A stretch of 64,000 nucleotides of DNA from CBDEFX01 sp965237635 (lineage in GTDB: Bacteria > Chloroflexota > Dehalococcoidia > Lucifugimonadales > CAUZJF01), in assembly GCA_965237635.1 (NCBI GenBank), contig CBDEFX010000002.1, positions 1,426,001-1,490,000 of the forward strand, given 5' to 3'. The position numbers and the translations under genes are program-made. Numbering within the stretch: position 1 is the stretch's first letter; every line of letters begins with the position of its first letter. Shown piece after piece: positions 17,797-26,518 of the stretch. Under the pieces are notes generated by a model that was not told where the DNA came from, did not search any database, and was given only the letters and a program-made list of their open reading frames with translations.

Positions 17797-18360
17797 TCAT
17801 AGACCAGCTTCAGTCTCGACGGCCGAGATCACTGTGTCGTAACTGACTTTTTCAAAGTCGGTCGTGTCTACCCGAATCAGGCCTCCACCAGTCTCCAGCG
17901 GCCCATACGCGCCATCGTCGAGGTAGCGGTCGATCTCTTTGATCAACGGAGTCGTCTCGTGACCAGGGTGCCGCTCACCGGACTGGTCACGTTGCTCCAA
18001 CCGCTTGTATAGCACTTTCCTGGCAGTTTCGCAGTGCACCTCGACCGTCTTCAGCTTCCATCGGCCTTGAAGCTGCTTGAAACGCGGGAGGTCGAGCTCC
18101 ACGTAAAAGTTGCTCTCGGCGACCACCGAGCTTCCGACCTCCAAGTGACTTTCGATCATCTTGAATAGCAGCGCGATGCTCGCGACGCCCAGCTTCTGTG
18201 ACCAGGCGCGGTCTCTCGTTCCCAATGAATCGAACAGCGTCTCTTTGATGAGGTCCTTACCAAGGTATGGAATCCGCAGGGTCGCAGCGATTCTCCTGGC
18301 CAACGTCGTCTTGCCGGTGCCAGGCGCTCCCGAGACGATGATTAGTACAGGGTCTCCCAT
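17797..18360 (-). CDS. AAA-type P-loop kinase-like ATPase
   Basis: The 187-residue protein begins VLIIVSGAPGTGKTTLARRI, a Walker A motif at residues 10-18. It continues with a LID-like segment rich in Arg/Lys (RKVLYKRLEQRDQSGERHPG), as in shikimate/gluconate-kinase or zeta-toxin-type small kinases. No specific substrate motif is recognised. The ATG at 18360 lies 9 bases after the stop of the metallo-beta-lactamase gene upstream, so the two are probably co-transcribed. Confidence 0.8.
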   Translation of the reverse strand: MGDPVLIIVSGAPGTGKTTLARRIAATLRIPYLGKDLIKETLFDSLGTRDRAWSQKLGVASIALLFKMIESHLEVGSSVVAESNFYVELDLPRFKQLQGRWKLKTVEVHCETARKVLYKRLEQRDQSGERHPGHETTPLIKEIDRYLDDGAYGPLETGGGLIRVDTTDFEKVSYDTVISAVETEAGL

Positions 18361-18369
18361 GAGGCAGCC

Positions 18370-19140
18370 TCAGAGCTTCATCGTCCGGTCGTGCTCCGCC
18401 ACTGTGATCTCGATACCCAAATCCTGGGAGAGCTCTTTGAGACCCTGACGCACCTGCTCCTCCCACGGAGGGTTGATGTGCGACGCGATCACCTTGGGCA
18501 AGTAGCCATGTGTGGCCTTGAACTCGTGAAGGCACTCGCCTAGGAGCCGTGGAGTCAGGTGGCCCATCGAGTTGGCCTGCATCTCGTTATCGTCGCCGTA
18601 CGTAACCTCGGTCAGCAGAACATCGGGCGAGACATGTTGCCACGCGTCGCTCAGCCCTTTACCGGTATCGCCTGTGTAGAAGAGCTTGAGTCTCCCATCC
18701 GTAATCTGAATTCCAGCAGCAGGTGCCGAATGGGGTACGGGGACGGCCTTGACAGTGTAGCCCACGACCTCGAACTCCGTGTAGAAATCGATGGTGTGAT
18801 AGCGAAAGGTCGGCCTGTCTGGACTCGGCCATTGTTCAAAGTCCGGAGAGTTACTCGTGTTCAGTAGGGTGCCCAGGACGGAGTTCATCGTATCTTCGAT
18901 GGCGAAAACGTCGGCCGAGCTCCCCGAGTGGCCCTTGTACACGCCGAAGGGAAAGAGGTCGCGGATGTGGTCGAAGTGACGGTGAGAGAGGATGACGGCC
19001 TCGACTGCCAATTGCTCGTCAAACGTGAGACTCCGGGTCAAACCTCCTGCGTCCAGCGCGATGACCCCATCGATAGTGTACGAGGCCATCCGCGTGTCGC
19101 GGCTCTCGAAGTTGTGTGCTCCAAGGATGCGAAGGTCCAT
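18370..19140 (-). CDS. Metallo-beta-lactamase fold hydrolase (RNase Z/cAMP phosphodiesterase-like)
   Basis: The chosen start is ATG 19140 (GAGGAAGA just upstream), giving 256 residues. A longer frame reaches 19164 but runs into the dispersed repeat. The metal-binding motif SHRHFDH is at residues 52-58, then HSAPAAGIQI, FYTGDTGKG (Asp ligand), a GHLTP motif and ASHINPPWEE near the C-terminus (final His). The arrangement resembles class II cyclic-nucleotide phosphodiesterases and RNase Z-like hydrolases. It forms a likely two-gene unit with the downstream small kinase; what the pair acts on is unknown. Confidence 0.85.
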   Translation of the reverse strand: MDLRILGAHNFESRDTRMASYTIDGVIALDAGGLTRSLTFDEQLAVEAVILSHRHFDHIRDLFPFGVYKGHSGSSADVFAIEDTMNSVLGTLLNTSNSPDFEQWPSPDRPTFRYHTIDFYTEFEVVGYTVKAVPVPHSAPAAGIQITDGRLKLFYTGDTGKGLSDAWQHVSPDVLLTEVTYGDDNEMQANSMGHLTPRLLGECLHEFKATHGYLPKVIASHINPPWEEQVRQGLKELSQDLGIEITVAEHDRTMKL

Positions 19141-19170
19141 TCTTCCTCGCGCCCGTTCTGGCATAAGAAT

Positions 19171-19287
19171 GTCATGCTGAACCCTGATGCGCCATCGGGG
19201 TGAAGCATCTGGGGTGGTGTTAGCTAGGCATCGGACCGCTCCTCCCCAGACCCTTCGTCCCGATGCCGAATCGTGACTCAGGGAGAC
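19171..19287. repeat. Roughly 120-bp dispersed intergenic repeat, unit 2
   Basis: Starts GTCATGCTGAACCC, contains GAAGCATCTGGGGTGG and ends CCCGATGCCGAATCGTGACT, CAGGGAGAC. Clearly homologous to the units at 16371 and 21604. Confidence 0.8.
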
Positions 19288-19335
19288 AGGTTGAAGGCGG
19301 TTTCTTGCACTAAAGTACTGCTCAGCCCGTCGCGG

Positions 19336-21180
19336 CTACAGCTTAACGATCTTGGCTGAGACATGGCGAGTGACCTTCTTCAGGGGCGCCTTGTCTCTAC
19401 TGTAGTGGTCCCTCAGGTAGATGGGATAGCCGGGGTTGTCTTCCCGCGGGCTTATGTCCACCAGCGTGTTGCCCTTGAACCGGCATGTGTATTGCGTGAG
19501 TTCCTCAGGCCGCTCGTACCCGTTCTGCTTGTAGCCCCTCGCGTCCGTCGTTTCGACGTGCCTGTACCACTTCATCCCTTCCCACCCGTTGGAGTGTATC
19601 TCAGTGGTCTCGACCACCGGGAATTTGATGGTCAGAGTATCTTCACCGTTGACATTGTCGAAGAGCAAGTAGTTGCCGAGCCGGATACTCTCCGCCTTTC
19701 TTCTGCCGATGCGGCTTTCCACAGCTTCTTTGTCCACCCATCTCGGAATCCGCACGGCGATCTTCCTGGCTGTCTTATTCCGGATTACGACCTTCCCCTC
19801 GTAGGGAAGGTAGCTGTCGATATCGAGCCACGGGCTGGCCCTGTTGAGCAGCAAGTTGACGTGCGCAACGTCGTCCTCGTACCGGACGATACCTTCCCAG
19901 GCGTGGTAGAAACCGATCAGGCCGTTAGAGGGGCAGCATACCGTCCAGTTTGGGGCCAATCGCGTCGTGTGGGTTGCATCGGCGAACAGGGATCCTATGT
20001 TCCGATCGATCACATTGTCGCTGGTTTCCCAGATAGCGCTGATGTTTGGAATGTCTGGCCCAGCTTTGGATATGTTTTCCAGAAGATCGGCCCGCAGTAT
20101 CTGGGTCTCGACTAGATGGTTACGGATGTACTGGTCTACGTCCTCCCAGTAGTCACCGACGCCGGCGTCCGAGAGCTTGGCGGCGAGGCAGACCATCTCG
20201 CCGGCACCGCACGTCTCGCCGAACAGGCCTATGCGAGCGATGCCGAAGTTGCGTATGTAGTCGTAGCTGCCCCTGACGAAGGCCTTCTGGGATGAGTTGT
20301 TGGTGATGTTGGCGTACTCAAGAATCCCCCAGAGCCCCCGGATGAAGGAGTGGATGTGGTTCTTGAAGTGGGCGTGTTCATCGCCGACCACGGCCAAGGG
20401 TTGTACGTCGGGGGTCCACCATTGACGCTTGAGCATGAAGTTCACCAGTCGACCCGCCGTGTCCAGTGACTTCTTGTGGCCGCTTATCGTGTGCCACTCG
20501 CACAGGGCGGTGACGACAACGCCGAGAGTAAGCATTATGTTTTGCTGGGTCGCCTCAGTTGTGTCGTCCGGCTCGTTCGTGTGTTTCCACCCCCCATCCG
20601 GGTAGGTCCCTTCTCCTCCAATGCCACTCTCCGGGTAGTATGCGTAATCGTCTTTGTGAACGGCGACCCTGATCAGGGCGTCCGCCATCCTCCCCAGCAG
20701 CTTCTTCCACTTGGGGTCGTTATCGACCTGATACCGGGCCAGCATGGCCAGCATGACCCGGGCGTGACTGTGAAGGCTGGCCCATTCGCCCCTGGACGTC
20801 TCCTTAGAGCTGAGGGCGGTGTCGGCATAGGCCAGGATGTGCCACGGCCTGTTCTCCGCCGTCGCGTAGTAGAGGCCGTCCTCTTTGATGTTCGAGACCA
20901 TGCCCTGCAGGGTCTTCTCACCGATGTCCAGGTTCTGCTCGCTGCCGCTCATAACCCTCATCTCGATGAGGGCCTCATTGAGCTTACCCCAGCACTCGAC
21001 ACCGTCGCGCATGTGGTCCATGAAGGGGGGCTTCGCATAGAACTGGGCAAAGTGGTACGGCTGGTAGTTGTGTTCAGGGTCTACGATCCGCGTCAACCCG
21101 TTGATCGCGACCCTGGCCCGCTCGGCCAGGTCTAGCGTGTCCGGGACCGTTGCCTCGTACGTCGCCGCTTCAGAGCTCAT
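19336..21180 (-). CDS. GH127-like (beta-L-arabinofuranosidase type) glycosidase
   Basis: The 614-residue protein starts at ATG 21180 behind GGGGAGG. It has an alpha/alpha-barrel-like N-terminal two thirds and a beta-sandwich C-terminal part (VVIRNKTARKIAVRIPRWVD). Key GH127-type residues are present: Glu322-Thr-Cys324 in LFGETCGAGEMV, and the paired Cys415-Cys416 in NWTVCCPSNG. In that family the Cys side chains bind zinc and one acts as nucleophile. No signal peptide is visible. Substrate and linkage are inferred from family only. The gene is alone, flanked by repeat units. Confidence 0.78.
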   Translation of the reverse strand: MSSEAATYEATVPDTLDLAERARVAINGLTRIVDPEHNYQPYHFAQFYAKPPFMDHMRDGVECWGKLNEALIEMRVMSGSEQNLDIGEKTLQGMVSNIKEDGLYYATAENRPWHILAYADTALSSKETSRGEWASLHSHARVMLAMLARYQVDNDPKWKKLLGRMADALIRVAVHKDDYAYYPESGIGGEGTYPDGGWKHTNEPDDTTEATQQNIMLTLGVVVTALCEWHTISGHKKSLDTAGRLVNFMLKRQWWTPDVQPLAVVGDEHAHFKNHIHSFIRGLWGILEYANITNNSSQKAFVRGSYDYIRNFGIARIGLFGETCGAGEMVCLAAKLSDAGVGDYWEDVDQYIRNHLVETQILRADLLENISKAGPDIPNISAIWETSDNVIDRNIGSLFADATHTTRLAPNWTVCCPSNGLIGFYHAWEGIVRYEDDVAHVNLLLNRASPWLDIDSYLPYEGKVVIRNKTARKIAVRIPRWVDKEAVESRIGRRKAESIRLGNYLLFDNVNGEDTLTIKFPVVETTEIHSNGWEGMKWYRHVETTDARGYKQNGYERPEELTQYTCRFKGNTLVDISPREDNPGYPIYLRDHYSRDKAPLKKVTRHVSAKIVKL

Positions 21181-21603
21181 AGTCCTCCCCGTTTTTTATT
21201 TGGCCCCGGCACGGAGTCCAAGGTGAGCATGGTCGCACAGCGGAATTATAGCGGATTTTCGCCGCGCTGACGTACGGTATGAGAACAGCGTCGGTCGAAG
21301 GGCCGGAATGACCCGGCGTTGGGGGCTCGGAACTGCTCTGACGGGTTCTGAAAAAGTGTCTCATTCTGTCTCATTGTGTCTCACTCAGCTATGAATCTTC
21401 GGTACACCGTGGGACAGCGGGGCAAAGAAATGGGACAGCCACTCTTCGGCGAGCTCAGCGCATGCTTCGGCAAGCTTAGCGCGGGCCGCCGGGTCTGTCC
21501 CTCGGAGCAATTATAGCACTGATGTTCGCGATTGTTGAGGAACGGGGCTTGGGCACAATTGCAACCAAGCCCCAAAGCGACTAGAATCTGGCGGACCCGT
21601 AAT
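21181..21603. other. Gene-free interval upstream of repeat unit 3
   Basis: No convincing gene on either strand. Short tandem-like GTGTCTCATT repeats (about 21355-21386) and direct repeats of GGGACAG (21411 and 21431) are visible but form no recognisable element. Confidence 0.5.
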
Positions 21604-21722
21604 GTCATGCTGAACCCCGATGCCGCATTGGGGTGAAGTATCTCGGGTGGTGCTGCCTAGATGTCGGGGCAACCCCCACCCCAGGCTCTGAGTCCCGATG
21701 CCGAATCGGGACTCAGGGAGAC
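21604..21722. repeat. Roughly 120-bp dispersed intergenic repeat, unit 3
   Basis: Begins GTCATGCTGAACCCCGATGC and ends CCCGATGCCGAATCGGGACT, CAGGGAGAC, with CCCACCCCAGGC in between. Close to unit 2 in both arms. Confidence 0.8.
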
Positions 21723-21800
21723 GAGGTGACGGGCGACCTATTTGCAAAGCACTATGCTGGCAGAGGCGTCTGGGGAAACCACTTAAACGGAAGGACTTCG

Positions 21801-22772
21801 ATGAATATCTGCATGGTTGGGTACGGCATGATGGGCGTCTGGCATTCTGACGGCCTGAAGGGGACGGATGTCCGCCTTCATACGCTTGTCGGGCGGCGCC
21901 CGGAGCCGACTGAGGAGTTTGCCGCTCGATACGGATACGGGCGGTGGACCGTCGACCTCGCGGAGGCGCTCGCCGACGACGAGATCGACATCGTCATACT
22001 CGCTACCCCCAGCGAGCGCCACGCAGAGCAGGCGCTTGCGTCTCTTGCCGCAGGCAAGCACACTCTGGTTGAGATTCCGATTGCCATGAATCTGGCAGAC
22101 TCAGAACGGGTGGTCGAGACGGCTCGCGAGGCGGGATTGACGCTCGGCGTCGTGCATCCCTTGCGTGTCAGGCCCGAGATGGTCGCGCTACGAGAGAGAC
22201 TGTTGGCGGGCGACGAGAACATCCGGCACATGGACGGGCGCTTCTTCATCCATCGTCTTGAGAATGTGGGCGGGACCGGCTACCGGCGGAGCTGGACGGA
22301 CAACCTGCTGTGGCATCACATTACGCACCTCCTCGATCTTGGGCTGTGGCTGCTAGACGATCCTGTGCAAGAGGTTCACAGCTTCATGTCGCTGCCCGAT
22401 CCGAAAACAGGGATCCCGATGGAGGTGTTCCTCGGGATCGAGACCGAAAAGATTCGATCGTTGGTCTGCACGGGCTCGTACTACTCGCGCGAGTGGGGCA
22501 TCGAAGCGTTCATCGTAACGGACCGTGACTCTTACCGTATGAACACAACCCTCGGCACCCTCACCACCGGGGACGGGTCCCAGCAGATGGCGACGGAACC
22601 GGAAAACTGCGTGCTCCTGACGCGAGATTTTGTGGAGGCGGTCAAAGAAGGCCGCCAGCCGGCGGTCCCCGGCGAGTCTGTCCTGCCCGCGATGCGAGTG
22701 CTGCAAACGGCGCAAGATGAATGGGACCGAAAACATGGTGCGTGTCCCATCCCAGGGCGTCAATCGAGCTAG
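21801..22772 (+). CDS. Gfo/Idh/MocA-family oxidoreductase
   Basis: ATG 21801, 8 bases after GGAAGGA, gives 323 residues; the frame is open further upstream but only through repeat DNA. The N-terminus has a Rossmann GYGMMG dinucleotide motif (residues 7-12), then VILATPSERHAEQALASLAA. The usual EKP motif reads EIP here: Ile92 replaces the conserved Lys. The C-terminal domain keeps the sheet pattern (DNLLWHHITHLLDLGLWLLD). The family oxidises or reduces sugars and sugar-like compounds. Loss of the EKP Lys suggests an altered substrate or mechanism, or a non-classical member. Confidence 0.87.
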   Translation: MNICMVGYGMMGVWHSDGLKGTDVRLHTLVGRRPEPTEEFAARYGYGRWTVDLAEALADDEIDIVILATPSERHAEQALASLAAGKHTLVEIPIAMNLADSERVVETAREAGLTLGVVHPLRVRPEMVALRERLLAGDENIRHMDGRFFIHRLENVGGTGYRRSWTDNLLWHHITHLLDLGLWLLDDPVQEVHSFMSLPDPKTGIPMEVFLGIETEKIRSLVCTGSYYSREWGIEAFIVTDRDSYRMNTTLGTLTTGDGSQQMATEPENCVLLTRDFVEAVKEGRQPAVPGESVLPAMRVLQTAQDEWDRKHGACPIPGRQSS

Positions 22773-23023
22773 GCTCGCCACCTCCTTCGACGCGAACACC
22801 CGGGCTGTTAGCGGTTATTCGTCTCGGTTTACTCGCTAACTTGACTAGCTGCGACTGTCGCAGACCGTCTGAGTATTTGACCTGAAAGGGGAGTGCAGAG
22901 GAGGCGGAGCCCCTTCTGCCGGGGGACACGGGGGTGTCCCCCGTGATTCCTTAACAGGGCGGGTGGGCGGGAAAGAGAGTCCCCCATCTCGGATCACTCA
23001 CGACTAGTAGGGAGGAACAACTG

Positions 23024-24064
23024 ATGCCGACCATCGTTGCTGACGACCTTCGCAGCATGTCAGTGAGAATTCTGATGGCTGCTGGCGCCGATCAGCCGAA
23101 CGCCGAGCGCGTAGCTGAAGGACTGGTCTCCGCCGACCTGTCCGGCGTCGACACTCATGGAGTCTTTCAGCTGCCCAAGTACGTGTCTGAGATCAAGAAG
23201 GGCTACGTGGTGCCCACAGCGAAGCCGGAGATTGTCAGCGAGACCCCGACCACCGCTCTTATCACGGGCAACTGGACCTTCGGCTTCGTCGTCGCGAAAT
23301 ATGGGCTTGAAGTCGCAATTGAGAAAGCCAGGGAACAGAACGTAGCGGTCATAGGGTTGATGCAGACCGTGCATATCGGACGGCTAGGTGAGTACAGCGA
23401 GATAGCGGCCGCAAACGGGATGGCGTGTCTGATATGGGCCAGCGGCTACTCACAGATGCAGCAGACGGCTGTGCCGTACGGCGGGCGCGACAAGGTGCTC
23501 AATACCAACCCGTTGTCGATCGGATTCCCAGTGGGCGAAGGCTCCCCGATGGTCCTTGACTTTGCGACCACGGCGACCGCCGGCGGGAAGGTGATGCTGG
23601 CCAAGACCAAGGGCACGCAGATGCCCCCCGGCAGCATCGTTGACAAAGACGGCAACCCGACGACCGACCCCGAGGACTTTGTAAACGGTGGGGCGCAGCT
23701 GCCGTTCGGCGGACACAAGGGCTATGGCGTAATGCTGGCGGTCGAGTTTCTGGGACGAATACTTACCGGATCGGACGCCTATGCAGAGTCCGGCAGGGGA
23801 GGCAACCACCGGCATCAGGGAGTCACGATGATGGTCATGAAGGCCGACCTCTTCTCTCCGATGTCGGACGTTGCAGGCCGCGCAGACGACATGGCGCGCC
23901 AGTTGAGGGCCGTGCCGCCGGCGCCGGGGTTCAAAGAGGTGCTCGTCCCAGGTGACCTCGAGGCTCGCACGCGTGCTGCGCGCTCCAAAGAAGGAATCCC
24001 GCTCGCGGATGGCGTCTGGGAATCGCTGGTCGAGGCTGCGGCCTCGGTGGATGTCGAGCTGTAA
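23024..24064 (+). CDS. Malate/L-lactate dehydrogenase (Ldh2) family oxidoreductase
   Basis: The 346-residue protein starts at ATG 23024 after GGGAGGAA. It carries the family hallmarks SGVDTHGVFQLPKYV near residue 40, an NTNPLSIGFP segment, LDFATTATAGGKV and PFGGHKGYGVML. Members use NAD(P)H to interconvert 2-oxo and 2-hydroxy acids (malate, lactate, ureidoglycolate, 2,3-diketogulonate). The fold is distinct from classical LDH. Nothing beside it fixes the substrate, but surrounding catabolic genes fit a role in organic-acid turnover. Confidence 0.92.
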   Translation: MPTIVADDLRSMSVRILMAAGADQPNAERVAEGLVSADLSGVDTHGVFQLPKYVSEIKKGYVVPTAKPEIVSETPTTALITGNWTFGFVVAKYGLEVAIEKAREQNVAVIGLMQTVHIGRLGEYSEIAAANGMACLIWASGYSQMQQTAVPYGGRDKVLNTNPLSIGFPVGEGSPMVLDFATTATAGGKVMLAKTKGTQMPPGSIVDKDGNPTTDPEDFVNGGAQLPFGGHKGYGVMLAVEFLGRILTGSDAYAESGRGGNHRHQGVTMMVMKADLFSPMSDVAGRADDMARQLRAVPPAPGFKEVLVPGDLEARTRAARSKEGIPLADGVWESLVEAAASVDVEL

Positions 24065-24119
24065 CTGTTTACACGAGCCGTAAGACCTGTCAACATATGT
24101 GCGCCGCTATATCAGCATC

Positions 24120-24148
24120 GTAGGGGCGGGTTTGAAACCCGCCCCTAC
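24120..24148. repeat. 29-bp palindrome (REP-like family)
   Basis: Perfect 14-bp arms (GTAGGGGCGGGTTT and its complement) around a single G. It sits 55 bp after the Ldh2-family stop and may terminate transcription. Siblings lie at 27826, 40808, 59495 and 60906. Confidence 0.85.
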
Positions 24149-24220
24149 AAGCAAACCAGTTGAACGAAATGGGCGGCGGCAGTGCCGAACACGGGTCCTC
24201 TTCAAAGTTACCGCGGGGGG

Positions 24221-24360
24221 ACCCTTCGATACGTCCCCCCGATGCGGCATCGGGGCCGCATCGGGACTACTCAGGGTGAACGGGAACCTTTACGTTCGTG
24301 GTGAGTTCCGACAGGAGTCGCCCCGATGCCGCATCGGGGGACCTGTCGAACCACGAGTCT
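24221..24360. repeat. GC-rich intergenic repeat cluster
   Basis: Contains three copies of the short palindrome around GATGCCGCATC (24238, about 24254 and 24325) plus CTCAGGGTGAACGGGAAC and CTGTCGAACCACGA. It is related to the ends of the roughly 120-bp dispersed repeat but rearranged. The interval 24065-24437 has no gene. Confidence 0.55.
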
Positions 24361-24437
24361 GCAAACCGAGATAGCGTAACCGAAGGTCCGGGCCGAGGCA
24401 GGCCTGTCTGAGGACGCTGCTCTCAGGGAGATAGCCG

Positions 24438-25196
24438 GTGCTGACGGAACAGCAGAAGCACGAATTCGATACGTTCGGGTTCCTCCTCCTGAAGGACCTA
24501 ATCCCTTCGGAGGAGATGCAAGTGTACATCGGTGCCTTCGACGAGACGATGGCCAGAGGCAGCGGCAGCGTGCCCGGACAACCCGCTGAGGTCAATCGGT
24601 CGGTCATACCCTTCTACCGGCACAACCCGGCCGTGTATCACCATCTGCTGGACGACGACAAGATCAGCGAGGTCGTCGAGGACCTGCTCGGCGAGGGATT
24701 TCTCTTTTGGGTTGCGGAAGGTCACCACCGGCGGCGTGGGACGGCGTGGCACCACGATAGCGTGGGGCCGGAAGGCATGACCCACCTAAAGGTCGACCTC
24801 TTTCTCGATCCAGTCCGTGCCGACACGGGCTGCCTGCAGATGCTGCCCGGAACTCACTTTCCAGAGCTGCGTGATCGCATGGAGCGATGGTACGGGACGA
24901 CAAGCCTTGGGGACTCGGCCCAATGGCCGGCCGCCGTCGCAATGGAGTCAGACCCTGGCGACGCTGTCGTTTTCGATGTAAACACCTACCACGCCGCGAT
25001 GGGCGACGACCACGACCGGCGCAGCATAAACATCAGCTATATCCAGAAGCCATCGAGGCCGGAACACGAGGAGTACCTGAAGTCGATATACGATAGCGAC
25101 AACCCTTACTACACGCCCGAGCTGTTTGAAGACGCAACGCCGAAGCGGATGCGGATGCTGTCGTATATGAAAGAAGCGGTCTACGACTCAGCTTGA
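24438..25196 (+). CDS. Phytanoyl-CoA dioxygenase (PhyH) family protein 1
   Basis: The 252-residue Fe(II)/2-oxoglutarate oxygenase starts at GTG 24438 after AGGGAGA. The facial triad is visible: His105-x-Asp107 in AWHHDSVG and His185 in NTYHAA, with the 2-oxoglutarate-binding Arg in DRRSINIS. The jelly-roll motif LDPVRADTGCLQMLPGTH is intact. It is followed 60 bp later by a closely similar second copy, so the pair arose by tandem duplication. The family hydroxylates diverse small molecules; the substrate is unknown. Confidence 0.92.
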   Translation: MLTEQQKHEFDTFGFLLLKDLIPSEEMQVYIGAFDETMARGSGSVPGQPAEVNRSVIPFYRHNPAVYHHLLDDDKISEVVEDLLGEGFLFWVAEGHHRRRGTAWHHDSVGPEGMTHLKVDLFLDPVRADTGCLQMLPGTHFPELRDRMERWYGTTSLGDSAQWPAAVAMESDPGDAVVFDVNTYHAAMGDDHDRRSINISYIQKPSRPEHEEYLKSIYDSDNPYYTPELFEDATPKRMRMLSYMKEAVYDSA

Positions 25197-25256
25197 AGCA
25201 CGGCCGGTCAATGGTCGAGTCTCATTTCAGGACGTTGCTCTAACAGGGGGCAAGTG

Positions 25257-26015
25257 GTGTTGACAGGACAACAGAAGCACGAATTTGAGACCTTCGGATT
25301 TCTTCTCCTGAAGGACTTCATCCCCTCGGAGGAGATGCGGCTCTACGTCGATGCCTTCGACGAGACGATGACCAGGGCCCCCAACCTTCTGGCCGGGCAA
25401 CCTGCTGAGATCAATCGCTCGGTCATACCCTTTTACCGGCACAACCCGGCCGTGTATCATCGTCTGCTGAACCACGATAAAATCAGCGAAGTCGTCGAGG
25501 ACCTGCTCGGTGAGGATTTCATCTTTTTGGTTGCAGAAGGGCACCATAGGCGGCGTGGGACGGCGTGGCACCACGATCAGGTGGGGCCGGAGGGCATGAC
25601 CCAGCTGAAAGTCGACCTTTTTCTCGATCCGGTCCGTGCCGACACGGGCTGTTTGAGGATGCTGCCGGGCAGCCACTTCCCGGAGTTGCGTGATCGGATG
25701 GAGCGATGGTATGGAACGACGGGCCTGGGGGACTTGGTCGAGTGGCCGGCCGCGATCGCAATGGAGTCAGACCCCGGCGACGCGGTCGTCTTTAACACCA
25801 ACGTCTACCACGCGGCCATCGGCGAGGACCACGACCGGCGCAGCATAAACATCGGCTACATCCAAAAGCCGTCGAAACCGGAGCATGAAGAGTACCTCAA
25901 GGAGATATTCCCCGACGACAACCCTTACTACACGCCCGAGCTGTTTGAAGACGCAACGCCGAAGCGGATGCGGATGCTGTCGTATGTGAAGGAAGCGGTC
26001 TACGACGTGGGCTGA
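25257..26015 (+). CDS. Phytanoyl-CoA dioxygenase (PhyH) family protein 2
   Basis: GTG 25257 aligns with the start of the first copy (MLTGQQKHEFETFGFLLLKD). A second in-frame GTG lies three bases upstream. All Fe(II)/2-oxoglutarate residues are conserved (AWHHDQVG, NVYHAA, DRRSINIG). Differences from copy 1 concentrate around residues 40-50 (TRAPNLLAGQ versus ARGSGSVPGQ) and near the C-terminus. The conserved triad in both copies argues that both are active. They may be co-transcribed with the lipoprotein gene 26 bp downstream. Confidence 0.92.
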   Translation: MLTGQQKHEFETFGFLLLKDFIPSEEMRLYVDAFDETMTRAPNLLAGQPAEINRSVIPFYRHNPAVYHRLLNHDKISEVVEDLLGEDFIFLVAEGHHRRRGTAWHHDQVGPEGMTQLKVDLFLDPVRADTGCLRMLPGSHFPELRDRMERWYGTTGLGDLVEWPAAIAMESDPGDAVVFNTNVYHAAIGEDHDRRSINIGYIQKPSKPEHEEYLKEIFPDDNPYYTPELFEDATPKRMRMLSYVKEAVYDVG

Positions 26016-26041
26016 AGCGAGGCTAAGGAGAGCTGTTCCAT

Positions 26042-26494
26042 ATGACAAGCAACATCCACAGGATCAAGGCTGCCGCAGCAGTGTTTGGGACGACAGCCCT
26101 GCTGCTGATCGCGCTCGCATGTGGGAGTGTAGAGGACGACTCAGGATCGGTCACTGACTATGCGAGTCTGTTGAACAGGCTTGTGGCGTTGGGTGCGGAG
26201 GTTGGGATTCGAGGGTTCTCCGCGCAGACCTTCTTTTTGGAATCGCAAGGCCGGCTGTTAGAGGTAAACAACCAGGATGTCCTGGTGTTTCAGTTCGGTG
26301 GCGTCGAGGATGCTGACGCCGCCGGCGAGACCGTTTCGGTAGACGGCAGCACTATCGGCGGCATCGCAATGAGCTGGGATGCTGCTCCTCATTTCTACAA
26401 GGCAGGTGTGGTGATCGTGCTGTACGTCGGGACCGACAACGGTGTCATCAGCTCGCTTCAGGGGGCTCTAGGCTCGCAATTCGCGGGACAGTAG
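26042..26494 (+). CDS. Small hypothetical lipoprotein
   Basis: The 150-residue protein starts at ATG 26042 after AAGGAGAG. An N-terminal Lys/Arg-containing leader and hydrophobic core end in the lipobox IALAC at residues 23-27, so it should be a lipid-anchored secreted protein. The mature part (about 120 residues) has alternating strands (VLVFQFGGVEDADAAGETVS, FYKAGVVIVLYVG) and no Cys. It resembles small uncharacterised lipoproteins that follow a similar strand pattern. No function can be assigned. It follows the dioxygenase pair closely. Confidence 0.75.
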   Translation: MTSNIHRIKAAAAVFGTTALLLIALACGSVEDDSGSVTDYASLLNRLVALGAEVGIRGFSAQTFFLESQGRLLEVNNQDVLVFQFGGVEDADAAGETVSVDGSTIGGIAMSWDAAPHFYKAGVVIVLYVGTDNGVISSLQGALGSQFAGQ

Positions 26495-26518
26495 CCCCGG
26501 CGCTAGACGTTTACGCTC

